Below, piece by piece: positions 48,601 through 57,200 of a stretch of DNA of 64,000 nucleotides. The stretch comes from Cynocephalus volans. Its lineage: Eukaryota > Chordata > Mammalia > Dermoptera > Cynocephalidae. A program made the position numbers and the translations under genes. Each line of letters starts with the position of its first letter. The stretch's first letter is position 1. Location of the stretch: contig NC_084464.1 in NCBI RefSeq assembly GCF_027409185.1, positions 47,591,095-47,655,094 of the forward strand, in the 5' to 3' direction. Under the pieces are notes generated by a model. That model made no database searches. It was not told the origin of the DNA and saw only the letters and a program-made list of their open reading frames with translations.

Positions 48601-50838
48601 AGACTGCTCGCCTCACTTTTGGCTGTGTCAGCTATAAACCTTCTCTGACTTCTTTACCAAGGAAAAGTTAAAGAAAACCCAGCAAGGAAATAGCAAAGGG
48701 AGGAAGGTAATTCCTTAAATAAGAACAGCCTGTACATCACATTTATGTCCTTTAAAAAAATTAACTTCTCTATTTGGGACAACATGGATGGATGAACCTG
48801 GAGGATATTATGCTAAGTAAAATAAGCCAGGCACAGAAAGACAAATACCACATGTTCTCGCTTACGAGTGGAATCTAAAACAGTCGAACTCATAGAAGCA
48901 GAGAATCAAATGGTGGTTACCAGAGGCTGGGGGGTCAGGGGAATGGAGATGTTGGTCAATGGTACAAAGTTGCAGTTAGACAGGAGGAAAAAATAATAAG
49001 TATTTTAAGTGATGGATATGTGAATTTGCTTGATTAAATCATTACACACTGCATACATATATCATAACATCACTTTGTACTCCATATTATATATGATTGT
49101 AATTCATAGTTTATCAATAAAGAATTAATTTTACAAACATCAGCTTTTCTCCTCCTCTCTACTCACGGAGTCTCCCTGGCAGCTTGCAGATCCCCCCCTC
49201 ACCCAGCAGGTTCACTCGAGCTTCACATCGGGCCTGGACCTGGGTTCCTGGGGGCGGCATGGCTGCCATTGGGCTTACAGGAGAACTGGCCAATGCTCCC
49301 TCCTAGAGAGAGGAAAAACCAAGGCAATCAAAGAAGAGCATCCAGGTGAAGGCTCAGCCATCTTTAAATGTATTAAGAAATTCTTTTTGAAGGGAAAGTG
49401 TTCATCTTTACAAATAGGCTGCATCTACCTTAAAGGTAGGAACCATGTATGTCTTCAACTTGGTACCATCAGCATCTTGTACACGGTGGACACAATAAAT
49501 TCCATCCTTCCAATTCAAGCTTTTTGTGCACAAGCCTAACTCCTCCAGAAGGGTCCCCTGCCAAGATCTGACTTGCAAGATTGAAATCTGAGGGCCTAGG
49601 AATACTCGCTGGAACCTTGGTAAGAGGAAACCATGGGGAACCTGAAGGGCCAGGATGAAAAGACCTTAAACCAGAAATGAATAAACAAACAAGCAATCAC
49701 TATTTTCAAAAGAGAAAAAGAAAGGATAAATTTCTGAACCCCAAGGTCTCACCAAGGGAAGTCTACATGTTTACACCTTTACGATCACATAGACTCCAGA
49801 GGTGATTTTGGCTCCTCCATCAGGAGGGCAGGATGAAAAAAGTGACAGGATTCTGTAGAAACAGGAAGATTCTTGGGGCTCAGGCCCAGCCACAGGCTGC
49901 CACGTCGTGAAAAGGAAAAGTGAAACCAGTTCCAGCAAGTATCATTTTTTCACTCTAGGAGTCTCAAGAGATTTACATTCATCTCTTGGGGTCCAGAAGG
50001 ACAATCTGCCGTGATAGATTTTCGATCTGGAGCCAGCAAAGCAAACTCCAGAAGCCTGGGGATTCAACACCTTTTGGGGTAGTTCCCACTCCATTTCTGG
50101 CCGCCCCCGGCCCCCCTGCCCCAGCTTGTGCTGTTTCCCAGGTAACCAAGCCTCAGAGGTTGCACCTGGGGGGTGGGGAGTGGGGGGGGCTTGCATTACT
50201 GGAGAATGGGCTCAAGGCCTAGGACTTGCAGGAGCCTCCTTGCCTACTTCCCCACCCTCTTCCAAGCAAGAGGAGCAGGGGAATTCCGGGGCCTTAACTA
50301 CCTGGGAAATGCCAGCCAGGGAGCTGCTGCGGGGGTCTGGGTTTCAGCATGAAGGCCAGAGAGGGATCTGGTAAATGGAAAGAGAGGCCTAGAGAAAGGC
50401 CTTGGAGGTGGGAGGGGGGCCCAGCTTTGGGGTCGGTTCTGAGGCTCCTAAAAGTGCCAGTGGAGGGAGACTGCTGGGTGGGGGGGTCTCTGCTGATCGC
50501 GTTTGCCAGCTGTGAGGACCTGGCTTGTGTAGGAACTTAGAGGGACTTCACTTCTGGTTGGTGCTGGGTGAAGAGGAGGTGAGGAGACTGCAGAAAGGGT
50601 CTGTGACGCCTTCGGAGCGACAAATAACACCGTTGAGGGGGCAGAGAGAGTGAGGGGTGGTGACCAGTATCCGGAGGTGGAGGGGAAGGAGGAGGAGGGA
50701 TGGATGGTGAAGGTTTGGGAAAGTGAGATTCCAGCCAGGAAAAAGGTCTGATAAATGGGTTTGGAAATTGAGGTGGTGGAGAGAGCATGAGGGCAGTGCC
50801 TGCGCCTGCGTGTTCCGCCGCCGGGCTCTTACCTGCAT
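32968..50838 (-). CDS. ETV7: ETV7 (TEL2), ETS-family transcriptional repressor; eight coding exons
   Basis: Exons 50838-50833, 49302-49167, 40295-40131, 38536-38411, an exon ending at 36402, 35023-34881, 33299-33199 and 33085-32968 join with matching phases. They carry a PNT/SAM domain (about residues 48-125) and an ETS DNA-binding domain (about 205-287). ETV7 is a nuclear repressor that oligomerises through PNT, pairs with ETV6 and is interferon-induced in primates; the gene is missing from mouse and rat. Assembled with the downstream exon-5 acceptor at 36575 the protein is 322 residues, against 341 in human as recalled. The shortfall is exon 5, where the human-like reading meets a TAG (36586-36588). 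All other exons are intact, and the recognition helix ([11 protein letters not shown]) looks functional. Confidence 0.92.
33199..33299 (-). CDS. ETV7: ETV7 exon 7, ETS recognition helix
   Basis: A 101-base exon after TGCCTTTCAG and before GTGAGC (phase 0 to 2). It encodes [20 protein letters not shown] and then [13 protein letters not shown]. The paired Arg residues of MSRALRRYY are the bases-contacting residues of ETS helix 3 in this family. Human ETV7 has RH where this copy has RR, the commoner state among other ETS proteins being RY. Confidence 0.94.
33567..33604. repeat. (AT)n microsatellite in ETV7 intron 6
   Basis: About 18 uninterrupted AT units, likely length-variable. Flanking sequence is AT-rich with no coding content. 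Confidence 0.9.
33680..34210 (+). repeat. Two MIR copies in ETV7 intron 6
   Basis: The first (about 33680-33890) has GAGCCTGGGCTTTGGCATCA and CTGAGTCTGTTTCCCTGG. The second (about 33990-34210) has GAGAGGCAGCATAACATAGT and TGCCTCAGTTTCCCCATCC, with TGTGAGGATTAAATGAGTTA. Both run in the plus direction, antisense to ETV7. Confidence 0.82.
34881..35023 (-). CDS. ETV7: ETV7 exon 6, N-terminal half of ETS domain
   Basis: The acceptor AAATTGCAG precedes 35023 and the GTGAAC donor follows 34881 (phase 1 to 0, 143 bases). It encodes [20 protein letters not shown], then [20 protein letters not shown] and ARLWGNHK. The conserved ETS helix-1 and wing residues ([17 protein letters not shown]) are all present. 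Confidence 0.94.
35150..36110. repeat. MIR-rich part of ETV7 intron 5
   Basis: Three MIR pieces: reverse at about 35150-35330 (GGGGCTCCTTACCCACTGTC, AGAGATGAGGAAACAGGCCC), forward at about 35515-35700 (TGCGTGATCTTAAATCGCAG, TATACAGTAAGTGCTCAAAG) and forward at about 35910-36110 (GTGCTGTGTGATCTTGGGGA, TGAAATGAGGCTAATAATAG). No exon lies between them. Confidence 0.75.
36402..36575 (-). CDS. ETV7: ETV7 exon 5, inter-domain linker (5' boundary uncertain)
   Basis: The donor at 36402 is clear (GCTG then GTGAGT) and phase 1 fits exon 6. The linker reads [19 protein letters not shown] and then [20 protein letters not shown], matching human ETV7 as recalled. Upstream, the same frame continues the human-like reading (TGPSQ ... 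RGLL), but a TAG stands at 36588-36586. In that upstream stretch no AG has the phase needed by exon 4 without running into the TAG. An acceptor CAGCCACCAG ending at 36576 would start the exon at 36575 in the right phase and omit the TAG, at a cost of about 19 residues in a weakly conserved linker. Splicing was not tested. Confidence 0.7.
36785..37400. repeat. MIR and L2/L3-like sequence in ETV7 intron 4
   Basis: About 36785-36925 is MIR-like (GGGTGAGGGCCAGACAACCT; CTCTCATCTGTAAAATTGGT). About 36945-37400 has TATTTATTGGGTAACTTTCT, CCCTGCCCTCGTGGAGCTTA and GCAGAGACCTGAAGGAGGTG, an old LINE-like pattern common in mammals. Exact family not assigned. Confidence 0.6.
37400..38400. other. ETV7 intron 4, purine-rich unique sequence
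   Basis: The plus strand is rich in GGAG/GAGG blocks. Long open frames on the minus strand here (for example 37996-37409) are Pro/Ser-rich products of that bias, with no domain and no paired splice sites. Confidence 0.5.
38411..38536 (-). CDS. ETV7: ETV7 exon 4, C-terminal part of PNT domain
   Basis: The acceptor ACCTCCAG precedes 38536 and the GTGAGG donor follows 38411 (126 bases, phase 1 to 1). It encodes [20 protein letters not shown], then [20 protein letters not shown]. The last PNT helix ([12 protein letters not shown]) is intact. Human has IFRLK where this copy has GFKQK. Confidence 0.93.
40131..40295 (-). CDS. ETV7: ETV7 exon 3, PNT (SAM) domain core
   Basis: The acceptor GCGGTTGCAG precedes 40295 and a GTCAGG donor follows 40131 (165 bases, phase 1 to 1). 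It encodes [20 protein letters not shown], then [20 protein letters not shown]. These are the signature helices of the ETV6/ETV7 PNT domain, which mediates homo- and hetero-oligomerisation. The loop CLRRTREHG differs from human SLPCTAEHG; the helices are unchanged. Confidence 0.94.
40390..40870. repeat. L2 and MIR sequence in ETV7 intron 2
   Basis: About 40390-40770 is L2-like (TCCTCGGAGAAGCCCACCCT; AACAGTGCCTGGAACACAGT; GGTGCTCAATAACCACG). About 40790-40870 is a reverse MIR (TTTTCCAAATAAGGAAATGA; AGCCCAAGGTCACACAGG). Confidence 0.65.
41970..42765 (+). repeat. Old L1 ORF2 fragment split by a MER20-like element
   Basis: About 41970-42275 matches L1 ORF2 (GACTCATTTGACTACATTAA; AGCAAAAGATACCATAAACA). 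L1-like sequence resumes at about 42530-42765 (GGCACAATCAGAGAAGAGTG; GCAGGAGTGCAGAGAAAAGG). The MER20-like element fills the gap. Confidence 0.65.
42285..42500 (-). mobile_element. MER20-like hAT DNA transposon remnant
   Basis: GTTTCTTAACCTTGGCGCTA, TTGTAGGATGTTTAGCCCCA, CCAAAAATGTCTCCAGACAT and CTGCCAGGTAAGAACCCC follow the MER20 pattern in reverse. It lies in ETV7 intron 2. Confidence 0.7.
43595..43914 (+). repeat. L1 ORF2-end fragment in ETV7 intron 2
   Basis: CAGCATTGCCACTCCTAGGT, CAAATGTCCATAGTGGCTTC, ATCCCAAATATCCATCAGCC and GGACTGCTGCTCAGCAATAA are a diverged L1 ORF2 end. A dimeric SINE inserted at its right side. Confidence 0.75.
43915..44088 (+). repeat. Dimeric tRNA-derived SINE (CYN-like dimer)
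   Basis: Two tRNA-like units stand in tandem. The first begins GGGCCGGCCCGTGGCTCACT with B box GTGGGTTCAGACCC; the second begins GACGGCCGGTTCGCTCACTG with B box GAGGGTTAAGATCC. A pure A tail (about 44070-44086) follows. A 17-base exact duplication AAGAATACAGAATGCTA flanks it at 43898-43914 and 44087-44103. The intact tail and duplication suggest a recent insertion. This arrangement is the strongest hint of colugo origin. Confidence 0.87.
44755..45000 (+). repeat. L1 3'UTR fragment
   Basis: ATAAGACTAGTGGTTACTC, GGTGCTGGAAATGTTCTAGA, TCTAGGTGGTGGTTACATGG and AGACCTCAAAAAAAGTAAAA mark an old L1 3' end. Confidence 0.75.
45040..45260 (+). repeat. MIR SINE in ETV7 intron 2
   Basis: GTCTCAGTTTCCTCATCTGT, AAAATAAGGATGATGAC, GCTGTCATGAGGATGCTATG and AATGCCTGGCACAGGGCCCA form a good MIR match. 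Confidence 0.8.
45395..45860 (+). repeat. L2 LINE fragment
   Basis: TTCCAGCCAGATGTCACCTT and, near the 3' end, CTAGAATGTCAGTTCTATGA, CCTAGAGCAATGCCTGGCAC and AGATGCTCAATAAACATAAA are typical of L2. Confidence 0.7.
45900..48750. other. ETV7 intron 2, mostly unique sequence
   Basis: No exon or clear repeat of note apart from small MIR/L2-like traces. A region near 47220 has CATTCATTCGTTCAACAAAT, an L2/MIR-end-like fragment. Confidence 0.45.
48755..49135 (+). repeat. L1 3' end
   Basis: GACAACATGGATGGATGAAC, AAATACCACATGTTCTCGCT, GGTGGTTACCAGAGGCTGGG and TTGTAATTCATAGTTTATCA are the last part of L1 ORF2 and its 3'UTR. It ends about 30 bases from ETV7 exon 2. Confidence 0.85.
49167..49302 (-). 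CDS. ETV7: ETV7 exon 2, N-terminal region
   Basis: The acceptor CTCTCTAG precedes 49302 and GTGAGT follows 49167 (136 bases, phase 0 to 1). It encodes [20 protein letters not shown], then [20 protein letters not shown] and LPGRL, very close to human. The seven-G run is consistent with this frame. The single C left at the end completes the Arg that opens exon 3. Confidence 0.93.
50833..50838 (-). CDS. ETV7: ETV7 exon 1 coding part (Met-Gln)
   Basis: ATG CAG followed directly by GTAAGAG is a two-codon first exon. It splices in phase 0 to GAG GGA GCA of exon 2, reproducing the M-Q-E-G start of human ETV7. The -3 base is G. The frame upstream of this ATG also stays open (see findings). Confidence 0.9.
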
Positions 50839-51060
50839 TACAGGTGGAGGTGAGGGAGCCGCCGGCTTTCTGTCGTGGGCGCTCCCGGGCTGCGTCTGCC
50901 GGGGCCCTAGGCCTGCGCTCCGGAACCCTCCTCCCCCAAACCCCTCACTTGGCCCCAAGAACTGGAAGGTCGCGTGGGTGGAAATCTCTCGAGAAGCGCC
51001 TGGGCGTGTGAGCTCGGGACCCCGGACTAGCAGACGCGAGACGCTCTGGTAATCGCTTTC

Positions 51061-51083
51061 CTTCCGGGAAACGAAAACGAAAG
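51061..51083 (-). promoter_or_regulatory. ETV7: Overlapping ETS, GAS and ISRE motifs in the ETV7 promoter
   Basis: Plus-strand CTTCCGG (51061-51067) is a consensus ETS site. TTCCGGGAA (51062-51070) fits the STAT1 GAS pattern TTCNNNGAA. GAAACGAAAACGAAAG (51068-51083) contains GAAAACGAAA, the GAAANNGAAA core of an ISRE. They lie about 225-245 bases upstream of the start codon. ETV7 is a known interferon-stimulated gene, so this is a good candidate for its response element. Confidence 0.72.
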
Positions 51084-51349
51084 AGCGGGATCCGGTTTCC
51101 AGTCCCGCCCGGCGGGCTCGGTCGGGGACGCCAGGGGTAGCACCTGCGGGACCTCCGGCCCGCGACGCTGCCCGATGGCCCGCCAGAGAGGCATCGGTCC
51201 TGCTCGCACCCTCCCGCCGGCGGACAGCCCCTCTTGCAGGCTGGCCCTGGATCCCAGGGGGACAGGGGTGGGATTCTGCGAGATCTGGGCTGCCGAGGGA
51301 ACCCCTGGCCCTGGGCTCGGGACTGCGACAGACCAATTTCGCGTCGCCC

Positions 51350-51840
51350 CAGTGCAGATGGATGGGAGGGGGTCGCCCGTGGGTCTTCCTGGACTAGGTG
51401 CCTCTCTCCTTCAGGGTGGGGTGACCTTCCGGCCCTGACCTGGTCTTGGCTTGTGGTTTAGCCTGGAGGCCCCACAGCCCCACTCCGGGCCGCCACTGTC
51501 ATCAGAGCAGGAGTGGTGCTCACAGTCCTCAGGGTTCCTTAGTAACACCTTTTCCTGGGCCTCTGGCTGCTCCAGGTATGGAGCCCGCCCAACCATCACC
51601 ATATCCATCTGCTTCAGCTCCCCCTACCCTGAGGGGAAGTCGAGAGAGGTTGTAAGCACAGAAGCAAACCAACACAAACCAAAGAAAAGGAGGGAAAAGC
51701 TTTAGTAACTTTCTGCTGAAAATCTGAGGGTAGGTGCTCTTATAAAGAAGGTTCAGCACTGGTATATCATTAGCTCAAGGCCACCAATAAGAAACCTATA
51801 AGAACTAGGCCAGCAACCCAGTAGATAACTGGGCAAAGGA
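51350..51840. other. Intergenic between ETV7 promoter and PXT1 3' end
   Basis: Falling G+C away from the CpG island; no exon or clear repeat was recognised. Confidence 0.4.
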
Positions 51841-52300
51841 TATGAATAGACAGTCCACATAAAATGAGATGTCAAGTGGCCTCTGAACATAGGAAAATAT
51901 GCTCAGACTAACTCATTATTAAAAATGTGCAAATTAAAGTTATTCTGAGATATAGTTTTTTACACATTAATTTGGCAAAAATTCAAAAGTTTTATTAATC
52001 TGCTGGAGAGGCTGAGGAGAACAGGCACTCCACTGGGAGTGCAAAGTGGTGCAACCCCATGGAGAGTAGTGTGGCAGGACCTAGCAAATCTACAAATGAG
52101 CCAGCAATCCTACCGCTAGAAATTTATTCAACAAACATACCTACACATATCCAAAATACACATGGTTATTTATTTCATCATGGTTTATAATAGCAAATGA
52201 TGGGAAATAACTCAGGTGTCCATAAAAGGGGGCTGATGAAATAAATTATGGTACATCCATTTAACAGAATACTGTGCAGTGTCTGATGCTCTCTGCAGAC
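51840..52300 (+). repeat. L1 ORF2 fragment
   Basis: ATGAATAGACAGTCCACATA, CCTCTGAACATAGGAAAATA, CAGCAATCCTACCGCTAGAA and AATGATGGGAAATAACTCAG are a diverged L1 ORF2 end, followed by a MIR. Confidence 0.7.
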
Positions 52301-52339
52301 CAGGGCAAGCTCACCGAGATATAGTACAGCATAGCCTTT

Positions 52340-52560
52340 AAGAATCAGGACTCTGACGACAGTGTGCCTGGCTTGGAATCCCAGACATGTCACTTACTGG
52401 CCCTTGAGCAGGTTAGTTAACCTCTCTACCGCTTCTTTCTACTGACTACTGCCTCAGTTTCCTAAATAGTAAAATAGAGCTAATAATAATACCTATCACA
52501 TACGGTTATGAAGAGTAAATGAGTTAACATCTGTAAAACACCTAGAACAGTGCCTGACTA
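52340..52560 (+). repeat. MIR SINE
   Basis: AAGAATCAGGACTCTGACGA, GTGCCTGGCTTGGAATCCCA, TGCCTCAGTTTCCTAAATAG and AACACCTAGAACAGTGCCTG form an almost full-length MIR. L1 3'UTR-like sequence continues to about 52780, which suggests the MIR-like piece lies between parts of an L1. Confidence 0.82.
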
Positions 52561-53033
52561 CTGTGCTAAGCAAAAAAATCAAGGTACAGAAAAGTGTGTA
52601 TTGCATGCTATCTTTTGAGTGTAAATATATGTATATATTTTGTACAAAGAAACTCTGGAAGGATATGTAAACATAATAAACAAATTTGGAATTCAGGGTA
52701 GAAAATAAAAGCAAGTGTTTTCACTATAAACTTTTTTATATTGTTTTGATTTTTGAGCCATATGAATAAATACCTATTCAAAATAATAAAAAATAAATAA
52801 AAAGGAAGTTTTTAGGATCTGTTCCATGCCAGCCAGTCATAACCTAGGTGATGATGGAAATAAATGGGCATTGCCTGAGACAGACTAAAAAAATGGGGAC
52901 ATTTCCCTTTGCAAGGACAAAGGCAATGCTACGTACAATCAAAGTCTATGAACCAATATGAGCGAGAAAAGTGGAATCCCTCCTTCACAAAAGAAATACG
53001 CACAGGTGTTTCATGCCTGATAAAATAACAATA

Positions 53034-53039
53034 TTTATT
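53034..53039 (-). terminator. PXT1: Candidate PXT1 polyadenylation signal
   Basis: AATAAA on the minus strand, about 1.2 kb after the PXT1 stop codon, followed by a GU-rich stretch (TGTGCGTATTTCTTTTTGTG). Another AATAAA at 53865-53860 is nearer the stop but lacks a GU-rich follow-up. No transcript data support either. Confidence 0.4.
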
Positions 53040-54205
53040 TCATTTTTTTATATTAGATTTTTAAACAATACTTTTCCTACAAAGAACTCAATATGAATAC
53101 ATAGAACTTTTAATTTATAACAACAAACTTTTTTAATACTTGTGATTTTTTTTTAAGGGGGGAAGGAGGGAATATGAGGTAGACAAAAAGATAAAAGAAG
53201 AATGAAAGTTAATAACTATATAACAAGGGGCAGCAGAGAATGAGCAAAATAAATTCAACCATCAAAGGGCCCACCGATCAATTATAGCAAAACCATCTAA
53301 CAATAGAAAAATAGTCCCAAGATTTTGCCTTGTGATGAATGTATAACTCACTCAGGTCTTGCACTCTTCTAAAAGGCAAGACTGTTGGCCAAGGACTAAG
53401 CACTCCCAGTTTTAAGCAGGCGAGCTTAAAGGAGGATGGCAAAGCAGCGAAGGATGCCTACGGGCTGCAGGGAGTGGCAGCGGGAAAACATTGGAGTGGT
53501 CAAGGAAGACTTGAAGTGGGTCACAGGAGTGAGAGGATCGAAAAAGGTGAGAAAAGAACCCAAACGTTGTTGCATCAGAGGCTGAGAAGTGTTTGGAAAC
53601 ACCCAACAGTGCTGGTGCTGGTGGTGGGGGGGGTAGTGGGGTGTCCAGTCATGGAAATAGGAATGTAGGTGGGCTATATTTTGGATTTGAGTATTAGATT
53701 TTCCAAAGAGGGTATGAACTGGGAAGGTAGTGGAAGTATGGAGGCATGTGGGACTCCCACAACAAGAGTGGGAACAACAGGTCACTGGAGGGCATCGTAC
53801 CCAGGGAGATGCCCAGGAGAATGTGCCCATTTCTGTGACCTCTGGTTTGAGGACAAGGTTTTATTTCATCCATGTAAGGAAATGCTCAAGGTTTCCTTAC
53901 AAGGAACACTGGGACCATCCACAGCGCTGGTGTTTTCTGGGCAGCAAGGCCTCCTGGGTTCCTAATTACTCCTTGGGCTTTACTGCGAGGCAATCACAGA
54001 TATCTCACAGCCAGTTTCTCTGAACAGACAAATGGCCAGTGAGTCCACAGTTCTCCAACAAAATGGGCATAGACCAACAGTGATGGGTAAAAAGAGAGGG
54101 AGATGGAGGAGGGTCTTCTTCCCACCTGTCCCAGTGGGATTCACATTTCTCAGAGAGTAGAAGAAACACAGAACTTGGCATTTACACTTCTTTTACAGCA
54201 AATGG

Positions 54206-54298
54206 TTATTCCAGAAAAAGATGCAGCAACACATGAACTCTTCTAAAGAAAAATAAGACAAAACGAGCCAGTGCATCTCTGCCTTCCTGGTGAAGATC
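54206..54298 (-). CDS. PXT1: PXT1 terminal coding exon
   Basis: The acceptor TTTAAAAACAG precedes 54298. The exon reads DLHQEGRDALARFVLFFFRR, VHVLLHLFLE, then TAA at 54208-54206. Human continues after LLH with FFWNNHLL. In the neighbouring frame of this exon the bases for WNNHLL and a TAA at 54195-54193 are all still present. So a single extra base in the CTTTTTC stretch at 54214-54220 explains the change. Confidence 0.85.
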   Translation of the reverse strand, partial: DLHQEGRDALARFVLFFFRRVHVLLHLFLE

Positions 54299-57200
54299 CT
54301 GTTTTTAAAAAAGAGAGAAAGGTTTTTTAAAAAGCAATTAGAGTAATCCAAAGTTAGAAATTTAACATACTAGAAAAGATTAATTCAATCAGTGCTGCAA
54401 ACAAGCTTAATGGGTTGCTTTATGAATTGTAGGAGGAAGGAGAGTACTGAGGTCTGTTCTATAATATGTCCGTATCCTCCACATTGCCTTGAAAGGTTCC
54501 CTCTGAACGTGTTTTCCCATCTTGGCCATCAGCAAATTGGGGCACTCTTCAGGGCTAATAACCTATGCTTTTGGCTTCCCAGACACTTTCCTAGTCTTCT
54601 CAAAGAAGTGAGCAAGTTTGCTTTGCGGCTGGAAGAACAGATGGGACTTAGATGGCAAGAGGTGAGGTGAATATTTGCAAAGTTGGAGGTGACAAAGAGC
54701 TCACCAGGTTTGTGGAGCAGTAAGTGAATGCCACTGTTTACGTGGGAACATCAGGAAAAGGAGGTTGAGGGTCAGACACAACCTGAGGTCTCCCTGCTCC
54801 TGCCCCTGGCAGTCTGTTCTCAACAAGCTGCCTTGGTGGACTGTTGAGATGCGGCTCCTCTGCTTAGTGCTCTCAGATGGCTCCGCCTCACTCAGAAGAA
54901 AAGTCCTTCTGTGATCACAAGGCCCTGTGTAACCTGCCTGCTACCCCCCTCTCTGACCGTTTCTTTTACTACTTTCTCCCTCACTCAGCTTTAGCCACAC
55001 TGGCCTTCTTGCTCTTCTTCAAACCTGCCAGACACACTCCTGCCTCAGGGTCTTCACTACCCACCTGCCTGCAGTGCGGCTCCCTCCCACACCTCTTTCA
55101 AGGTTGTACTCAGAAGTCACCTTCTCAGAGAGGCCTTCCCTTAATGCCTGTACTTAAAATTGCAAACCCCCCCAACACTCCTCTTTCCTTTCCTTGCTTT
55201 ATTTTTCTCCAAAATATTTGCCATTATCTAATAAACTATATACTTTGATCATTGTTTATCTCCCTTATAGAATATAAAGTCCATGAGGTCAAGGAGTTTT
55301 GTCTCTTTTGATCACTGCCATATCTCCAGTACTTTTTTTTTCTTTCCCCTGCTACGCCGCATATCTCCAGTACTTAAACAGAGCCTGACACACAGCAGGT
55401 GCTCAAAAAATATTAGTTGAATAAATAGATGAATGAACAAATGAACGATAAACCATTATCAGCAGGCTAAGGAATTTAGACTTTATCCTCTCAGTAACTA
55501 GAAATCATTAAAGGATTTTTTCCCTTTTACAGTTGATGTCAGTTAGGAAAATTGAACAAATTTCCTTCCAACATGGCAGATGAGAAAAGATACAGAACAC
55601 TGAGTCAGATGCTTATATATTGAAATTCTAGTTTTTGCCACTGAGAAGCTGAGTGACCTTAGATAAATTATATGATCTCTCTGAAACTCACCTGCTTCTC
55701 CTGATATACCTATGACAGCAATTCATAGGGCCATTAGGAGAATTAGATGAAGCATGTAAAAGCATCTCAAAGAGTGCTTGGAAGAAATTGTTTAATAAGT
55801 GTTAGTTTCCCTCCTCTCTTTCTAACAAAGAAATTCCCTATGTATTACTGTAGCAGCCAGGTTCCCAGAGGAAATAGATGGCACACCTAGATTAGGCTAA
55901 TTCTGGGAGAGTTAAATAAAGAGACTATCTACAAAGGTGTGGGGAAACCACAGGGAATGGTGCTGGTAACAGCAGAGGTGTCACCACTCCTAGGCCTGTA
56001 GGGACAGGGAGGGAGCAGTTTCCAGAATCCAGAAGGACACAGCCCTCTGGAGAAAAACCTCAAAGTTATATTTAAGATTCTAAAGGATGAGAAGCCTAAC
56101 TATTCAAAAACACACTTTATATCTAGGAAAATCACATGCCCAAAGATTAAAAAAGAAAAGAAAAGAAAACAGGTACTTGAACCAAAACTCAATGTAACTA
56201 AATGGCAAGATAGGACATGCTATTTTGAGAAACACAGAACACTTTTGCAAACACAGAGCACTTTCTTAAGTGAAAAGAACGAGAGAACAAGAAATGTGAC
56301 AGCTCAAGAACAAACAATTTAGCAGACAAAAGTAAGCTCCCTGCTAGGCAGTTCCAAAAGCAAGAATAAAAGTTTCTTTAAATACATCAACAGCAGGAAG
56401 GCATCTAGACAATCAACGTGACCACTTGATTAAACAGAGTATAAAAGTTAAATAAATATGACTATATATGAAAGAAATATATTCTGCCAGATTTGAAATT
56501 CTGTTAAAGTTGCTTGATTTAAGCTTTGAAGCAGCAAAGGCTTTAGCATTTTAGATCCAAATTTAGGAGGAATTTTTAAAATTATTATTTTTGAAACATG
56601 CTGTGGTCTTTTAAAGATGTTCTAACATGAAATTTTGTAGTACAAGACAGATAACTTTAAAAGTCTAGGTCAAAGCCAGCTTTATAAAAGGCTACAAGAA
56701 AAGCTGTGGCAGGCCTAAGGATAAATATATAGATCAATGAAATAGAATTGAGAGTCCAAAAATAAGCCTTCACATTTACAGTCAATTGATTTTCAACAAA
56801 GGTGCCAAGACATTCAATAGGGAACAAATAGTCTTTTCAACAAATGGTGCTGGGACAACTGGATACCCACATGCAAAAGAACGAAGATGGACTCTGATCT
56901 CAAACTGTATATAAAAATTAACAACAAGTTAATCAAAGACCTAAATTTGACAGCTAAAGCCATAAAGCTCTTAAAAGAAAACAAAAGTGTAGATCTTCAT
57001 GACCTTGGGTTAGGCAATTGTTTCTTAGATATGACACCAAAAGCACTAGCAACAAAAGAAAAAAATAGGTAAACTGAACTTTATCAAAATTAAAAACTTT
57101 TGTACTTCAAAGAACACCATTAAGAAAGTGAAAGGACAACCTACAAAATGGGAGAAAATATTTGTAAATCATATATCTGATAAGGAACTTACATCTAGAA

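Larger units (their letters stand above)
50790..51345 (-). promoter_or_regulatory. ETV7: ETV7 promoter CpG island
   Basis: A sharp rise in G+C and in undepleted CpG (for example TTCCGCCGCCGGGCTC, GCCCGGCGGGCTCGGTCGGG) spans the ETV7 start codon and about 500 bases upstream. The surrounding intron and intergenic DNA is CpG-poor. No TATA box is evident, as expected for a CpG promoter. The transcription start is probably between 50840 and 51060 (inference). Confidence 0.75.

Noticed and set aside
50548-51336. 262-codon open frame on the minus strand taken as a gene of its own
   Set aside because: It runs through the ETV7 start codon and its donor into intron 1 and through the CpG island. Only the upstream in-frame part is noted as a low-interest finding.
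53339-53830. Open frames of 109 and 134 codons on opposite strands
   Set aside because: They lie in the likely PXT1 3'UTR, with no similarity to known proteins and no splice context.
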